DNA of 64,000 nucleotides from Silene latifolia (GCF_048544455.1 NC_133536.1:36784652-36848651); one strand, 5' to 3'; positions 1 to 10,556 are shown, counted from the stretch's first letter. Notes: generated from the letters alone by a model not told the origin. A program made the numbers and translations.

Positions 1-493
1 TTGCTTGAGTTATTAGCAAATCTGTAGCAATGGCAATGGCTCTTTTTCGTACCTCGGATGGCATAACCAAAGCACACAACAACTCATTAACTTGGCCCAT
101 TGCATTATCATCAAGATCGATAAAATGGGGGCTCGAATATTGACTTTTTGCTTGGCGATCATGCAAGATTAGTTTGGCTGTCATATCTCCCATCAGAAAA
201 CATTTGCATCTTTTATAAACTATTCTATAACCCCGAAGGAAAATCCGTACACCATTGGAATAATTTATGACTAGAGAACGCAAGAATGCCACATCAACAC
301 GAGGTGCACTTAGGTGTACCAGAAACAGTTGAGACCAACGTCTGCAAACCATCGCCATGTTTGCCTTATCTTCGTAAAAATCAAGTCGTGTGAAGATTTC
401 ATTCATTAGATCTTGATTATTAAAAACATGTTGTGCTTGATAGCGGCTCCCATTTACCTTAACTTCCTTTAAGGGAGTAAATGAAACGCTCAT
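1..493 (-). CDS. F-box-like protein, 3' part outside window
   Basis: A reading frame without stops runs on the minus strand from an ATG at 493 off the left edge, giving about 164 residues. It is easy to miss because it has no stop inside the window. Residues about 25-50 (motif DLMNEIFTRLDF, then VCRRWSQLF) have the spacing of an F-box: a hydrophobic helix, a short loop, then V-C-x-R-W. F-box proteins bind SKP1 in SCF ubiquitin ligases, and the downstream part selects the target. The downstream residues seen here (R/K-rich, then acidic around HFIDLDD) match no repeat type I recognise. The frame stays open upstream to about 663, so an in-frame ATG at 586 is an alternative start. The upstream stretch has a Cys-rich peptide (KCHLC) and could be part of another exon. 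Moderately sure that it is coding, less sure of the family. Confidence 0.5.
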   Translation of the reverse strand, partial: MSVSFTPLKEVKVNGSRYQAQHVFNNQDLMNEIFTRLDFYEDKANMAMVCRRWSQLFLVHLSAPRVDVAFLRSLVINYSNGVRIFLRGYRIVYKRCKCFLMGDMTAKLILHDRQAKSQYSSPHFIDLDDNAMGQVNELLCALVMPSEVRKRAIAIATDLLITQA

Positions 494-1554
494 AGCCGTT
501 TGTTTTTCAGTTACATAATTTTGGACAAATAGTTTTTTATCTTCTGCTATAATATTAACAACCCACCCATTGCACCAATTTTTCATAGATGTTTGGTTAC
601 GTAGACATAAGTGACACTTAAATGGAATGGACCTACATTTTATCAAGTTTGCGAAAGACGATTAGATAGACAAAATAAAACAGCAGCCAAACGGGGGGAA
701 TAGGTTCAAATGAGGGGAATGGGTTCAAAGGAGGGGGACTATGTAATGAATTGAGTACCCTAAGGTCCATGTGAACCATACATCTTAGTTTGTGAAACTA
801 GAAGGTTATTTTTTGAAACTTGCACATCAGTAGGTGATTTAGTGAAACTTGTAGTGAAATAATGGTCAAGGATAATAAGCTACAAGAGCAAGAATTCAGT
901 CGAAGTCTAACAGTAGCAGAGTCTAGTTTGAATAGAGTTTGACAGTAAGCTGCTAAAACTAACTGAAATAAAGTGAAGAGAAAGATGAAAACAAGAGCAA
1001 ATCTCAGCAAATAAAGTGATTTAATAAGGTTTTAACCAAAACATAACAGATTAACCAACCAAAATTGAAAGCAAGGTAGAAAATAAGTAAGAAATGGGAA
1101 GGACCTTACGAAGAAGCAGAGAAATCGTTTTCAATTGATTGTATGCATTTCTCTTGTGATCGATTATGCTCAATAAATGATTAAAACCTGCAGAAAAACA
1201 AATTAATAAGTAATAAAACTAGTTGACCATAGTCTAATTTGACAATTTCATATCCCAGTTGCACAAAATAAGATCTAGGATTCACAAAAGTAGGAAGAGA
1301 AATTATTAAGAGAAAGAGTACTAGCATTGAGTACAAGAATCACAAGTTAGTTTCACAATATCGACATCTTGTTTCACAAGATGTCCTCCCAGATTCACAA
1401 AAGAAGTTCTGGGATTCACAAAACAGGAAGAAAAATTATTAAGAGAGAGTATTATCATTTAGGCCAAAGATCACAATTTAGTTTCACAATAGCGCAATCT
1501 AGTTGCACAATATAAGGTCTAAAGTTCAGTTTTAAGAAAGACAGCCCTAAAGGG
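494..1554. other. Intergenic, 5' side of F-box-like gene, with degenerate repeats
   Basis: No gene is seen. An imperfect tandem duplication is recognisable: a block around 1273-1395 (GGATTCACAAAA, GGAAGA, ATTATTAAGAGA, then AGTTTCACAAT) recurs around 1401-1515. The interval is rich in short TTCACAA/TGAAAC words on both strands. No promoter element can be assigned with confidence. Confidence 0.4.
788..888. repeat. Diverged direct repeat, copy A (copy B at 2247-2345)
   Basis: The words AGAAGGTTAT, GAAACTTG, GGTGATTT, TCAAGGA and AATAAGCTACAA occur in the same order here and at 2247-2345, about 1.46 kb apart and in the same orientation. The copies differ by substitutions and small indels. They could be remnants of element ends or an old segmental duplication. 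Confidence 0.5.
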
Positions 1555-1990
1555 GCCTAGTGAAACTAGAGGGGCCGAGTGAACCCTTTTTTTTACATGA
1601 TTAAAATTAGGGGGCCGGGTATCCTAAAACGGGACGGGAAAGGGTTTAGGGTTGGATTAGGCGGACCGCTACCGCGGATTCGCCTAATCCAACCCTAAAC
1701 TCTTTCCCTTGCTTCTCATTCAAACAGCCGCAAGACCAAAAGACACCCTAGAGGGGCCGAGTGAACCCTTTTTTGGGGACGGATTAAAACTAGAGGGTCG
1801 GGTATCCTAAAATGGGACGGTAAAGGTTTTAGGGTTGGATTAGGCGGATCCGCGGTCTCGCAAGACCAAAAGACATTCTAGAGGGGCCGAGTGAACCCTT
1901 TTTTGGGGACGGGGTTAAAACTAAGGGCTGGGTATCCTAAAATGGGACGGGAAAGGGTTTAGGGCTGGATTAGGCGAACTGCTACAACAT
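1555..1990. repeat. Three-copy tandem repeat with an internal hairpin
   Basis: The motif GAGGGGCCGAGTGAACCC starts at 1569, 1751 and 1881. Each copy is followed by GGGTATCCTAAAA, GGGACGG and TTAGGGTTGGATTAGGCG. The periods (182 and 130) differ because copy 1 holds an inverted repeat: 1636-1663 pairs with 1681-1708, a 28-bp stem with about one mismatch and a 17-base loop. No ORF is supported. The origin is unknown; it could be the subterminal region of a transposon. Confidence 0.6.
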
Positions 1991-3171
1991 GGTCAGTCAA
2001 GTTTTTTTTTTTTTAAGTATAAGCTGTGGTATTCTTTATATACAACATAGTCAGTCAAGCTTTTATAATGGACATGTAAAACACAGTAGCTGCTTAATTA
2101 CAATGGGCTCAGTTGAGTAGAATTCATATTAGTGTAATGTTGAGAAATGAGTAAATCGGGTGATTCTGGACAAATTATTTTTTCCATGACTAGAAGGTCA
2201 CCTTTGAAATTTATTTATTTCTTATTGTGTGAATCCTACTCTTTAATTTATGAAGTTAGAAGGTTATGTTGTGAAACTTGGACCTCAATGGGTGATTTTG
2301 TCAAACCTGGAATGAAATGATCAAGGACAATAAGCTACAAAATTTTGTCTCACACAAGATTCAAGTAGACATTCAGGTGCTGGAGGTGCACATATATTTT
2401 GAAAATCAAGAAAAGAAACTAAGAACAAAGAATAAGAGCGAATACAATGAAAACATAAATCTCAACTATGTCAACCAAATACACAATCAGCCAAAAGCAA
2501 ACAACAACTAAACACTAGAAAACATGTTACTCAACCTTTCCGTTGATGTTTGTTTTTGTTTTAAATAACTTGTTGCAGATATGCTTGATTAGCGCGGGAC
2601 ATGGAATTGTGAGATGCGATCTAGCTTAGCCTTGAATTTTCTTCAGCTATTTAATAAAGTGATTTGGAATTCTAGACTTTAAGTTTTATGTTTTCGGATT
2701 TTGGATATTTGACATTTGGTTCTTTTTATAATGAGATTGTAAACTTTATACTTATTAGTTTGAAGTATATTGGTTTTGGTTTGAGATTTTCCTACTTTGG
2801 TTACTTTAGTTAACATCTCCGAGTTTTGGCATTTTATTTGTAATAATAAGGTTCTAATTCTAGCCAAAATTTGGGGGTGTTACAATTACCCATCAATTAC
2901 CCATATTACTCATACTAATCACCAATTAATATTCCTATATACCTCCAAAAGTTAGGGTTAAAACAAAAGAAAGAGAAAAAGGTAGATCTTAACTTACGAG
3001 GTGAAAGGAAGAAGGATAAGGTGTAACATCTTCTAACCCAAGCTTGAATCCTAGGGAAGGTTCTAGAGAGAGAGGAAAGTGTTTGGAGGCTTTTGAGAGA
3101 AGGAAGGAAATGAATTAGGGTTAGGTTGGAAAAGATCTCGAGCATAGGATATATCGCCTCATGATGAGCTG
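1991..3171. other. Intergenic, no gene seen
   Basis: AT-rich sequence with only short chance ORFs. The second copy of the 788-888 repeat lies at 2247-2345. The end GGGGGTGTTACA near 2884 resembles the end of a Gypsy LTR, but no partner is found, so this is only a possible remnant. Confidence 0.4.
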
Positions 3172-3330
3172 CACTCGGTCGAGTGCTGAGTCCACTCGGC
3201 CGAGTGCTACTCACTCGGTCGAGTACTCTTCGTACTCGGTCGAGTATTACTCGTACTTGGTCGAGTGCCACTTACTCGGTCCACTGCACACTCACTAGGT
3301 CTAGTATAGGTTATACTTGGTCTACTGCAC
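3172..3330. repeat. Degenerate array of ACTCGGTCGAGT units
   Basis: At least six variants of the 12-mer ACTCGGTCGAGT follow each other at about 20-26 base spacing (for example ACTCGGCCGAGT, ACTTGGTCGAGT, ACTAGGTCTAGT). The unit is close to self-complementary, and the CGGCCG version is a perfect palindrome. On the minus strand the array reads as a repetitive peptide in a short ORF, but base composition and context do not support a gene. Confidence 0.55.
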
Positions 3331-3924
3331 GACCATGTCTTACTCACTAGTGGCCTCTCGACTAGCCAAAGGGTCCTCTCACGCATCCCAAGGTTCCTTT
3401 ATAAGTCTCAAAAGATCCGGGTTTTATAATTATTCATTGGGACAAAGGGAGTAATATTACCTCAATTTTTTAGTTTTTTTTCTATCAACTTCTTAAATTT
3501 ATACCATAAAATAATTAAAGAATCACAAAATCTCATTTGTAACAGAGAAAATATGTCATAAGCTAGTGACGTGAGACAAAAGAGTAACTGAAAGGGATAA
3601 GTGGGAGGACAAGTGAAGAGGTTGTGAGAGATTACAAGTTTGTTACCGTTATAAGCAAGACGCATAGTTAAAGAATAGCATAGTCAAAGAATAGCATTTT
3701 GCCTTTCCTAGTAGAAATTTCCTCACATCTACCAACTCAAAAGGCAATTAAACAAAGGTGTGAGAACAAACGTGATCAAGCAGATGAAAAAATTAAAAAG
3801 ATGTTTCTTTCGAATCAGAGCTGATTAGATTAGAATCAAAATAATTGATTTACTTGAACAACCTTTTAACCTCCATACTTAAGATACATATAGGATCAAA
3901 CTCACATGCATGCTACAATACTTT

Positions 3925-4300
3925 AAACACTTCAGCATAATCCCAGTATCGTAACTTCTATTTGACTATTCATTATTTTATTACATATCTCATAAATTCC
4001 TTTGCTTCAAATATTATTATTATAATATACGGGTATTTCTTATTTATGAAAAGAAATACCCTCCAATTCAAAAGCTATAATCATAAGACGGATATCTCCG
4101 CCTTAAGGGAGATTAACTGTATTTTAAGGCGCTTAAGCATAATCCGAGGATTGTAACTTCTATTTGACTATTCATTAATTTATTACATTATCTCATAATA
4201 AACTTATTTGCTTTAGATATTATTATTATTAATTTATAATGGGTATTATTTAAGAAAAGATATACCCTCCGATTCAAAAGCTACAATCATTCAGTAATCT
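3925..4300. repeat. Two-copy tandem duplication, about 204-bp unit
   Basis: The segment with GTAACTTCTATTTGACTATT, CATTA, ATCTCATAA and later ATACCCTCC, ATTCAAAAGCTA is present at about 3930-4100 and again at about 4133-4295. The copies are diverged. No coding function is seen. Nothing else is recognised from 3331 to 3924. Confidence 0.55.
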
Positions 4301-4463
4301 TGTCTGCCAAAATCGCTAATCTAGCCGCGCATGTATACAAGGACAAACGAGGTAGTACATGTATCATAGTCATCCATGTCATTATCCATCTCCTCCTAAT
4401 CCAACTAATTGTCTAACTAGGATTATACACTAATGCTAAAATGGGTGTCAAAGTAAAGTCGTG

Positions 4464-4660
4464 TTCTTTTAGATTTAATATCAACATATAAGTATAGTTT
4501 AGCTTTTATAATTTCAGTTTAGAAAAGTTATATTTCTATAACTTTATTTCGGATACTATAAATTTAATTAAGAAAAGTTCAGTTTAATTTATACCCATTT
4601 TTCTATAAATTTAGCTTGTATAAGTTCAGTTCAACAAAAGAAAGTTTAAAAGAACAAGAT
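4464..4660. mobile_element. Possible MITE with GTTCTTTTA / TAAAAGAAC ends
   Basis: An AT-rich 0.2 kb block begins GTTCTTTTAGA and ends TTTAAAAGAAC, as short inverted termini would. It has internal repeats of AAGTTCAGTT. No clear target duplication is visible, so the class cannot be assigned. The flank 4661-5237 holds no recognisable gene. Confidence 0.3.
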
Positions 4661-5245
4661 CTAATATTAGGTACGAGCTGCAACCCATTCTTCAATATGG
4701 ATGACAACGGGTTTGGTCAAATTTGAATTGGACGAAACTTCATTTACATCCGTCCACCACTTTAAAAACTTCATACAACCCATTTTCATCCGAAAGGTTA
4801 CACGCAGATGAATTTGGTGATTAATTGGTAAACATTAGTTTAAATATAAAGTGAACTAGGTTTTAACTACGAAATTAAGTAAGCTTAAAAAGGCCTAGGT
4901 GGCAATAAAATCTAAGGAATAAAATAAGGAGACGACACGAAAAAATAACTCCACAACCATGGGTAAAAAAGGGAAGATATTCTCAAATTTAAAGTAGAAA
5001 ATTGATTGCTCAGAATTGCTAGTGTAGTAGTGTATGTACAAGATAAAAAGCTTAAAGCAAGTAATTTGAATTAATGTCAGAACCTGTCACAACCTAGCTA
5101 GGGCCGTTTCCCTATTTTATGTCAACATCGTGGTGCCAAAGTAACTAATGCATGTCACTTCAATTGGGATGGTTTAACAGAAAACGGTATCACAACTTTT
5201 CCTTAATACTGTAAATTAGGAGTAACACACAAATACATATGAAGA

Positions 5246-5419
5246 CACTGGTGGAGCTTGGGGGGCTAGCAGGGGCGGTCGCCCTCCTTTGACGGATGAA
5301 ATTTTCGAAGTTTTTAGTTAAATTTTTCGAAATTTTTTTAGGGTGTCTTATGAAATTAGTCGTTCGCTCCCCCTAAAATTTTTCGCCCTTCCTAAGTTCA
5401 AATCCTGGCTCCGCCACTG
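5246..5419. mobile_element. hAT-type MITE with 8-bp target duplication
   Basis: The 174-bp element starts CACTGGTGGAGC and ends GGCTCCGCCACTG, so the termini are imperfect inverted repeats (about 12 of 16). It is flanked by the identical octamer TATGAAGA at 5238-5245 and 5420-5427, the 8-bp duplication characteristic of hAT transposons. It has no coding capacity and was presumably mobilised in trans. Confidence 0.8.
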
Positions 5420-5427
5420 TATGAAGA

Positions 5428-6857
5428 GCTACAACTAGAAATTGTATTGGAATTCGATTAATTAGAGCACATGTCAATTAATTGGAGGACGGAAAGTAAA
5501 TTACGGAGTACAAATTACGTGATCAAGTTTCGATTTGCCATCTAGAATTCCCGATCCACCTAAAATAAGATTTGTAAATGTACGAAAATAAGTTTATTAC
5601 ATACAACAATTAGGTAAAACAAATATATTACAACGAGTTATTATCAACTCGATTTTGTTAGAATATAAAATCGAACATGGGGTTCTAACAATCAGCTTAA
5701 ACTCTTATTTGAGATGGTTTTTTGACATGGTAACAGTCTATCATAGTCAGTGTGACCATGAGGTCACGAATTCAAATTTCACCACATCTCCTTTCTAAAG
5801 TGGAATATTAGTATCAGGTATAGGGGGCCTGCAATGCAATCCACATTTCAAGCCTAGATTTATTTTCAAAACTTCTATCTACAGACGGTTTTGGAGCTTG
5901 GAAAAATTTCAAGCCTCGATTTTTTTTTAGTGTATACTATCCGGTGTATTTCAGATTCGATTCGTGTAGGACTACTAGGACGGTTAAGTTTTCCCTCATG
6001 AATTTTAACATTATTACATTTTCCAAACTTGAGAACAAAACCCCTAGTTAAGTTATAACAACCTTGTACCAGTTGATCTTAAGTTATACTACCGTGGTTA
6101 AGTTATAACATTGCATTTTCAAAACCTAAACACAAAACCCCTGGAATCTCATATCGACCTCTCCCCCAAGTTTCTAAATCCATTCCATCCAACACTATTA
6201 TTGTTCTCGATTCCCGCATAAAATCAAACAATTATTATTATAAATAAGTATGAGGTTCTAACTACATACCCCACGGTATCACAATTCCAATTCATTCCAA
6301 TACTTTGAATCAAAGACCCCTTGGTTAAGTTATAAGTGTTCCTTATAAGTGAATCTTAATGCTCATGAGTTCAAGCCCGAACATTAACATTGAGGGTATG
6401 TAATAGTAAGTTAGTAACTTGTGAAGTAGTTCATGACTAAAATGGTCGTTAACGTAAAATAGTAAAACAACAAATTTGTTTTAAAGTAGGGCCAAGACAT
6501 GTAGGATATAACAACTTTAAGCCCTAAATTTGTTCTTGCATTATTATTATGGTGGACCTTGATGTAGTATTATTAAAGTGTATTTTGTCGACCCAAGTGG
6601 AAATTCATTTCAATTCTATGGTTGCTAATTTAGGTTGCAATTTCTTAGTAAGTAAGTAAGAAAAGTGTGGCCAATCATGTCATTTTGTTTTGCATCGTGG
6701 CAATGCTTGATGTAAAAAGCCTAACTAAAGTGTTCTAATTCTCGAGTTTTAACATTTAACCTTGGTTAAATTATGGGCCATTAGGTATGGGTCAGGGTAT
6801 GTTTGTCGAATCCAATCATTTCTTGATTTACAAATTATTGTATTAATTCAGTTGGGA
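5428..6857. other. Intergenic, no gene seen
   Basis: AT-rich sequence with no ORF, repeat array or terminal-repeat pair that I can support. The fragment GACGGTTTTGGAGCTTGG near 5885 resembles small dispersed repeats but has no boundaries. Confidence 0.35.
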
Positions 6858-7045
6858 TTTTTTTTATTTTTTTTTATTTTTTTTATTTTTTTTGATGACA
6901 AGGGGGTTGAATCCCCCCGGGCCCATGCATTCCCGCACCACCACATGGACCATATAAGCCACCCCTTTCGGGGGCTGCAGTGGCCAAGTGATCATCGCCC
7001 CAGCTGGTAGTCGAACCCGGGACCTCTCAACTCCTGCATTTCATT
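6858..7045 (-). mobile_element. tRNA-derived SINE (minus strand), possibly 5'-truncated
   Basis: On the minus strand the block ends in an A-rich tail (A8T-type runs, 6858-6893). In its 5' half it has a Pol III B-box-like GGTTCGACTACC (plus 7006-7017), followed by GC-rich sequence with CCCGGGGGG. A B box plus an A-rich tail and no ORF is the pattern of a plant tRNA-related SINE. An A box is not clear, so the 5' end may be missing. Target duplications were not resolved. Confidence 0.55.
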
Positions 7046-7555
7046 GGTCCGGGACCGGACCGGACCAAACTCTCTCGACCGAAGACCAAAGAAGGGTTAG
7101 GAGGTGGACCGAGGACCGGACCATATTAATATTGGTCCGGTCCGGTCTGGACCATAAAAACGTGTGGACCAGACCGGACCAAATGGACTAAGTCTTATTG
7201 TCATTGATATGTTTTAGCATATAAAACTAGAACTCGAGAAGTTCGTAACTATCAAAATAAATAACATTATTTTCTTACTAGATTTAACTACATAATTACA
7301 CATCTTATAATACGTATAAACAAAGTAGAAAATAAAATCAATAATATTACAATTTTAAAACTTCTTTTCTTACATAACTTCGGTCCATGGTCCGGTCCGC
7401 GGTTTATTCGGTTTGGTCCAGGACCGGACCGAAGACCAAAGTCGAGTAAATAGGTGGACCGTAGACCGGACCAAACAAAATTCGGCCTGGTTTGGTCCGG
7501 ACCAAATGGTCCGGTCCGCTCTGGTCTTTGGTCCGGACCACTGAGTGAACAACCC
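7042..7555. repeat. GGTCCGGACC-rich transposon-like block
   Basis: Both ends (7042-7190 and 7376-7555) are packed with GGTCCGG / CCGGACC words in both orientations around an AT-rich centre, so the block can fold on itself. The right end finishes in GTGAACAACCCTA, which resembles a hAT terminus, but the matching left terminus is not found. Probably a damaged DNA transposon. ORFs read through it look like shadows of the repeat. Confidence 0.4.
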
Positions 7556-8136
7556 TATTTCTGCAAGTTTTAAGGTTTAACCTGATTACCACTGGACTAA
7601 CACCACTTGGTTAATTCAGTTGCACTACTACAGATACAGGCTCTAACAACGGTTAAAAACCGTTGTTATATAAAAAAGTGGACGTTGTTAAAGCGTCCGT
7701 TGTAAAAGGTTTTAACAACGGTTGGTTTTCTTAAGGAACCCATTGTTAAAACTATTAACAACGGTTTTAAGTATACAAACCCGTTGTGGAAAGTGTGACT
7801 CAATTTTGGAGGGAAAGTTATAACAACGGTTGTAATATACAAAACCGTTGTTATAACTAAAGACAACGGTTTTTTAATAAATAACCGTTGTTGGTTGTTC
7901 TTAAAATAAAAATAAAAAATAAATTAAATATTACTAGATGCATGCATAATTACGGCCCGTTATAATTCCGATGCATGCATTATTACTGCCATCACTGTGC
8001 ATATGAACGGACAATATGGAATGAGAAGGGTTAGTAATAAGATTTGAAGCAGCATTGAGAGATATGATGATGATTATGACACAACTTCCTAACATATATA
8101 TTAATTAAAAAACAACTCAAACCACACATTGCTTAG

Positions 8137-8144
8137 TATAAATA
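8137..8144 (+). promoter_or_regulatory. TATA box for the ORF inside the CACTA element
   Basis: TATAAATA lies 126 bases before the ATG at 8270, followed by a CA/CT-rich, AT-poor stretch typical of a plant 5' leader. This is inferred from position and composition only. Confidence 0.45.
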
Positions 8145-8269
8145 CATGCATTATCTCAACTAACATTCCATTATCTCACTATATACATCTCCAAACCCTA
8201 ATCATAAAACAAACTCCAAATAAATTAACCCTACTTAATCTTTCAAAACAAACTCCAAACTCCAACAAA

Positions 8270-8554
8270 ATGAATGATATCATCCTTAAGACTCTTACTA
8301 TGATCGAGAACAACAACAGTTTCATCCGCTGGTTGCTCCACATTGAGGAAAGTTTCAGGAGCTACCTTGCGGATGCTCGATCCATTCTGAAGGACACCAA
8401 AGAAGATGGCTTGACGGAGCGGCGATTGCGGCTATATGACGATATATCAACTGCTGAACGGAACCTCCAAATAGCAAAGGAGGAGAGGACGGATATCATA
8501 GAGGATAATAAGACCCTCTATGAAAATATAAGAATTGCATTTTTATTAATGTAA
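8270..8554 (+). CDS. Small helical protein encoded inside CACTA element
   Basis: The frame from the ATG at 8270 to the stop at 8552-8554 gives 94 residues. The frame is open further upstream to 8129, but the upstream part reads like an untranslated leader and lies beside the TATA box, so the internal ATG is preferred. The protein is charged and helical in character: residues about 18-40 (FIRWLLHIEESFRSYL) and about 50-85 (heptad-like L/I spacing in ERRLRLYDDISTAERNL) could form a coiled coil. I recognise no family. It is not a transposase and lies wholly within the transposon, so it may be cargo captured from a host gene or an element-specific accessory gene. Coding status is not proven. Confidence 0.4.
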   Translation: MNDIILKTLTMIENNNSFIRWLLHIEESFRSYLADARSILKDTKEDGLTERRLRLYDDISTAERNLQIAKEERTDIIEDNKTLYENIRIAFLLM

Positions 8555-8576
8555 TTTTTTTTTTAATTTATGTATT

Positions 8577-8638
<62 letters not shown>
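8577..8638. repeat. (AT)n microsatellite
   Basis: An uninterrupted alternating TA tract of about 60 bases lies just after the stop codon of the small ORF in the CACTA element. Confidence 0.95.
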
Positions 8639-8642
<4 letters not shown>

Positions 8643-8936
8643 TATGTTTATCATGCATTCCTCTCTATTATCTTGCTTCTTCTTTGTTTTAGTTTATTTA
8701 ATTTGTTTTACTAGCTAATTAAGCGAATAATACTTAAAGAAATAACATAATGGTCGATAAAAACTAACACATACACATGCAAATGAAATAATTAGAAAAA
8801 AGAAAATAATGACGATGAAAGACGATGAAACCAATACTGACGGCGAGATTTACCTGATAATTAGACGATGAAATCAACAGTGACGGCGAGAAGATAAAGA
8901 GACGATGAGAAAGAGAGAAAGAGACGATGAGAAAGT

Positions 8937-9000
8937 GTGTTTGTGTTTGTGTTTGTGTTTGTGTTTGTGTTTGTGTTTGTCTGCCGAGTTTGTGTTTGTG
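8937..9000. repeat. (TTTGTG)n tandem repeat
   Basis: About eight copies of the hexamer GTTTGT lie in the right interior of the CACTA element, preceded by short repeats of GAGACGATGA. Confidence 0.85.
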
Positions 9001-9398
9001 TATTAAGGTTTGTGTTTTGTGGCTGTAACAGACTTGTGTTTGTGTGGTTTATAGTATGGAAGGTATTGACAACGGTTATTAAAGAACAATCGTTGTCAAA
9101 TAAGTTTTAACAACGGTTGTAAATCAACAACCGTTGTCAAATAAGTTTTAACAACGGGTTTCAAAAGCAACCGTTGTGATTACTTTTCACTAACTTTGCG
9201 TCAATTTTGCGCCAAATTATTAACAACGGTGTTGCATGTGTAACCCGTTGTTAAAACTAATAACAACGGTTTTTATAACCATACCCGTTGTAATTCATTT
9301 TAGTAAAATTCGCGCCATACATTCTACAACGTCTATTGTGATTTTCGTGAATAATCGTTATTAAAGGGGCGTTGTAGTTGCCTGAATTTGTAGTAGTG

Positions 9399-9787
9399 TT
9401 GGGATTACTCGTACTAATTTTATGTGCTGTCTTGTGTCTATCCACTTTTATGTTCCATATTAAAATTTTGATATTAATGGGCCTTCCTAGTACATTGTCC
9501 TTGTTTGGAATATTTACTTAATTTGCATTACTTATGTTTTAGTGATGTTTTTATGGGTAAAATTTCATTACTTTTTTCTGGGCGAGAGTCACCCCTTTCT
9601 CACAACTTATATTTATTTGTTTCAAAAGTAAGTGTTGTAGTTCCATTGATTAAGAGAAAATATGTATGAACCAGCAAGTTGAAAGTGTTACAATTATTTA
9701 TTTAAATTTATTTATTATTTATGAGAAATATATTTACTAAAAGGTAAATAAATGATTGGTACGTAGAGAGTAACATGTAAAAATATA
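9399..9787. other. Spacer between CACTA element and foldback MITE
   Basis: AT-rich sequence with no ORF or repeat pair. The last nine bases (AAAAATATA, 9779-9787) form the likely left target duplication of the next element. Confidence 0.4.
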
Positions 9788-10225
9788 GAGAAAATGCACG
9801 CGGTGCCTTTCAATTTTTGAATTTTGCCCGAAATACCCAATTTTTTGTTCCAGAAAACTTCAAGAGGTTATAACTCGTGTTTACGAGTTCAGAAAGTGAT
9901 AATTTTTTTTTTCAAATCAATTATCTTTCCGAGAACACTATTTGAAAAAAAAAATTATCGTATTTGGATCCCGTGGCTAGGATTTTTTTACGTCAAAGGT
10001 TTTTTTACCGAACAAACTTTGAGTGACCATATCTCTTGGTCACGAATTCCAAACTCGACAATTTTTTTTCAAGTCGTAGTTCTCGAAAAGATAATCAATT
10101 TGAAAAAAAATCGTCACTTTTTGAGCACGTAAACACGAGTTATAACCTCTTAAAGTTTTCCGGATCAAAAAATTTGGTATTTCGGACAGATCATCAAAGT
10201 TCAAGGGCACCGCGTGCATTTTCCG
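9788..10225. mobile_element. Foldback Mutator-like MITE
   Basis: The 438-bp block is a near-complete palindrome. The left arm AAAATGCACGCGGTGCC... recurs inverted at the right end (...GGGCACCGCGTGCATTTT), and the similarity runs about 200 bases inward (GAAAACTT, GAGGTTATAACTCGTG, TTTACG). Long inverted repeats and a 9-bp flanking near-duplication (AAAAATATA left, AAAAATTTA right, 8 of 9) fit a Mutator-like MITE. The ORFs read through it are artefacts of the palindrome. Confidence 0.75.
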
Positions 10226-10236
10226 AAAAATTTATA

Positions 10237-10556
10237 CTCCCTCCAATTAATCATAATGATCCCCTTTGAGATGGGCACAATACTTAAGAAAAATGAATAA
10301 AAATGAATAAAGGACAAATGTGGGGTTTGTTGATAGAAGAGAGAGATGAATTATTAGGAGTTAAATAAGGAGTTGTGGGGCCAAAACATTAAGGAAAGTA
10401 ATAAAATAAGAGTAAAAGAGTTGTGTGTGGGGTTTGGCAATAGGAGAGATGGATGAATAAAATAAGAGTAAAAGTTACCAAAAAAAAAGGAAAGGGGAAC
10501 ATTACTTGAATAATCCGTTTCGGGAAAGAGGGGACAATATAGCGAATTGGAGGGAG
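10237..10556. mobile_element. Stowaway MITE
   Basis: The left end CTCCCTCCAATTAATCAT and the right end ATTGGAGGGAG are inverted repeats of the Tc1/mariner Stowaway type, each flanked by TA. The 320-bp element has no ORF. It starts only 11 bases after the foldback MITE. Confidence 0.85.

Larger units (their letters stand above)
7623..9398. mobile_element. Non-autonomous CACTA (En/Spm) transposon
   Basis: The left end is CACTACTACAGATACAGG. The reverse complement of the right end is CACTACTACAAATTCAGG, so the terminal inverted repeats match at 16 of 18 positions and begin with the diagnostic CACTA. The flanks are TTG on both sides (7620-7622 and 9399-9401), the expected 3-bp duplication. The subterminal regions carry many copies of AACAACGGTT and AACCGTTGTT, often paired as small palindromes, which is the usual layout of transposase-binding sites in this superfamily. 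At 1,776 bp there is no room for the transposase genes. The middle holds a small ORF with its own TATA box and two simple repeats. Confidence 0.88.

Noticed and set aside
2680-2884. Possible solo LTR ending GGGGGTGTTACA
   Set aside because: No start, no partner LTR and no target duplication could be found.
7006-7017. B-box-like sequence as a possible tRNA gene
   Set aside because: No cloverleaf or A box could be formed, and an A-rich tail follows, so a SINE is the better reading.
9824-10269. Two plus-strand ORFs of 77-102 codons
   Set aside because: They run through the foldback MITE and encode mirror-image peptides of the two arms.
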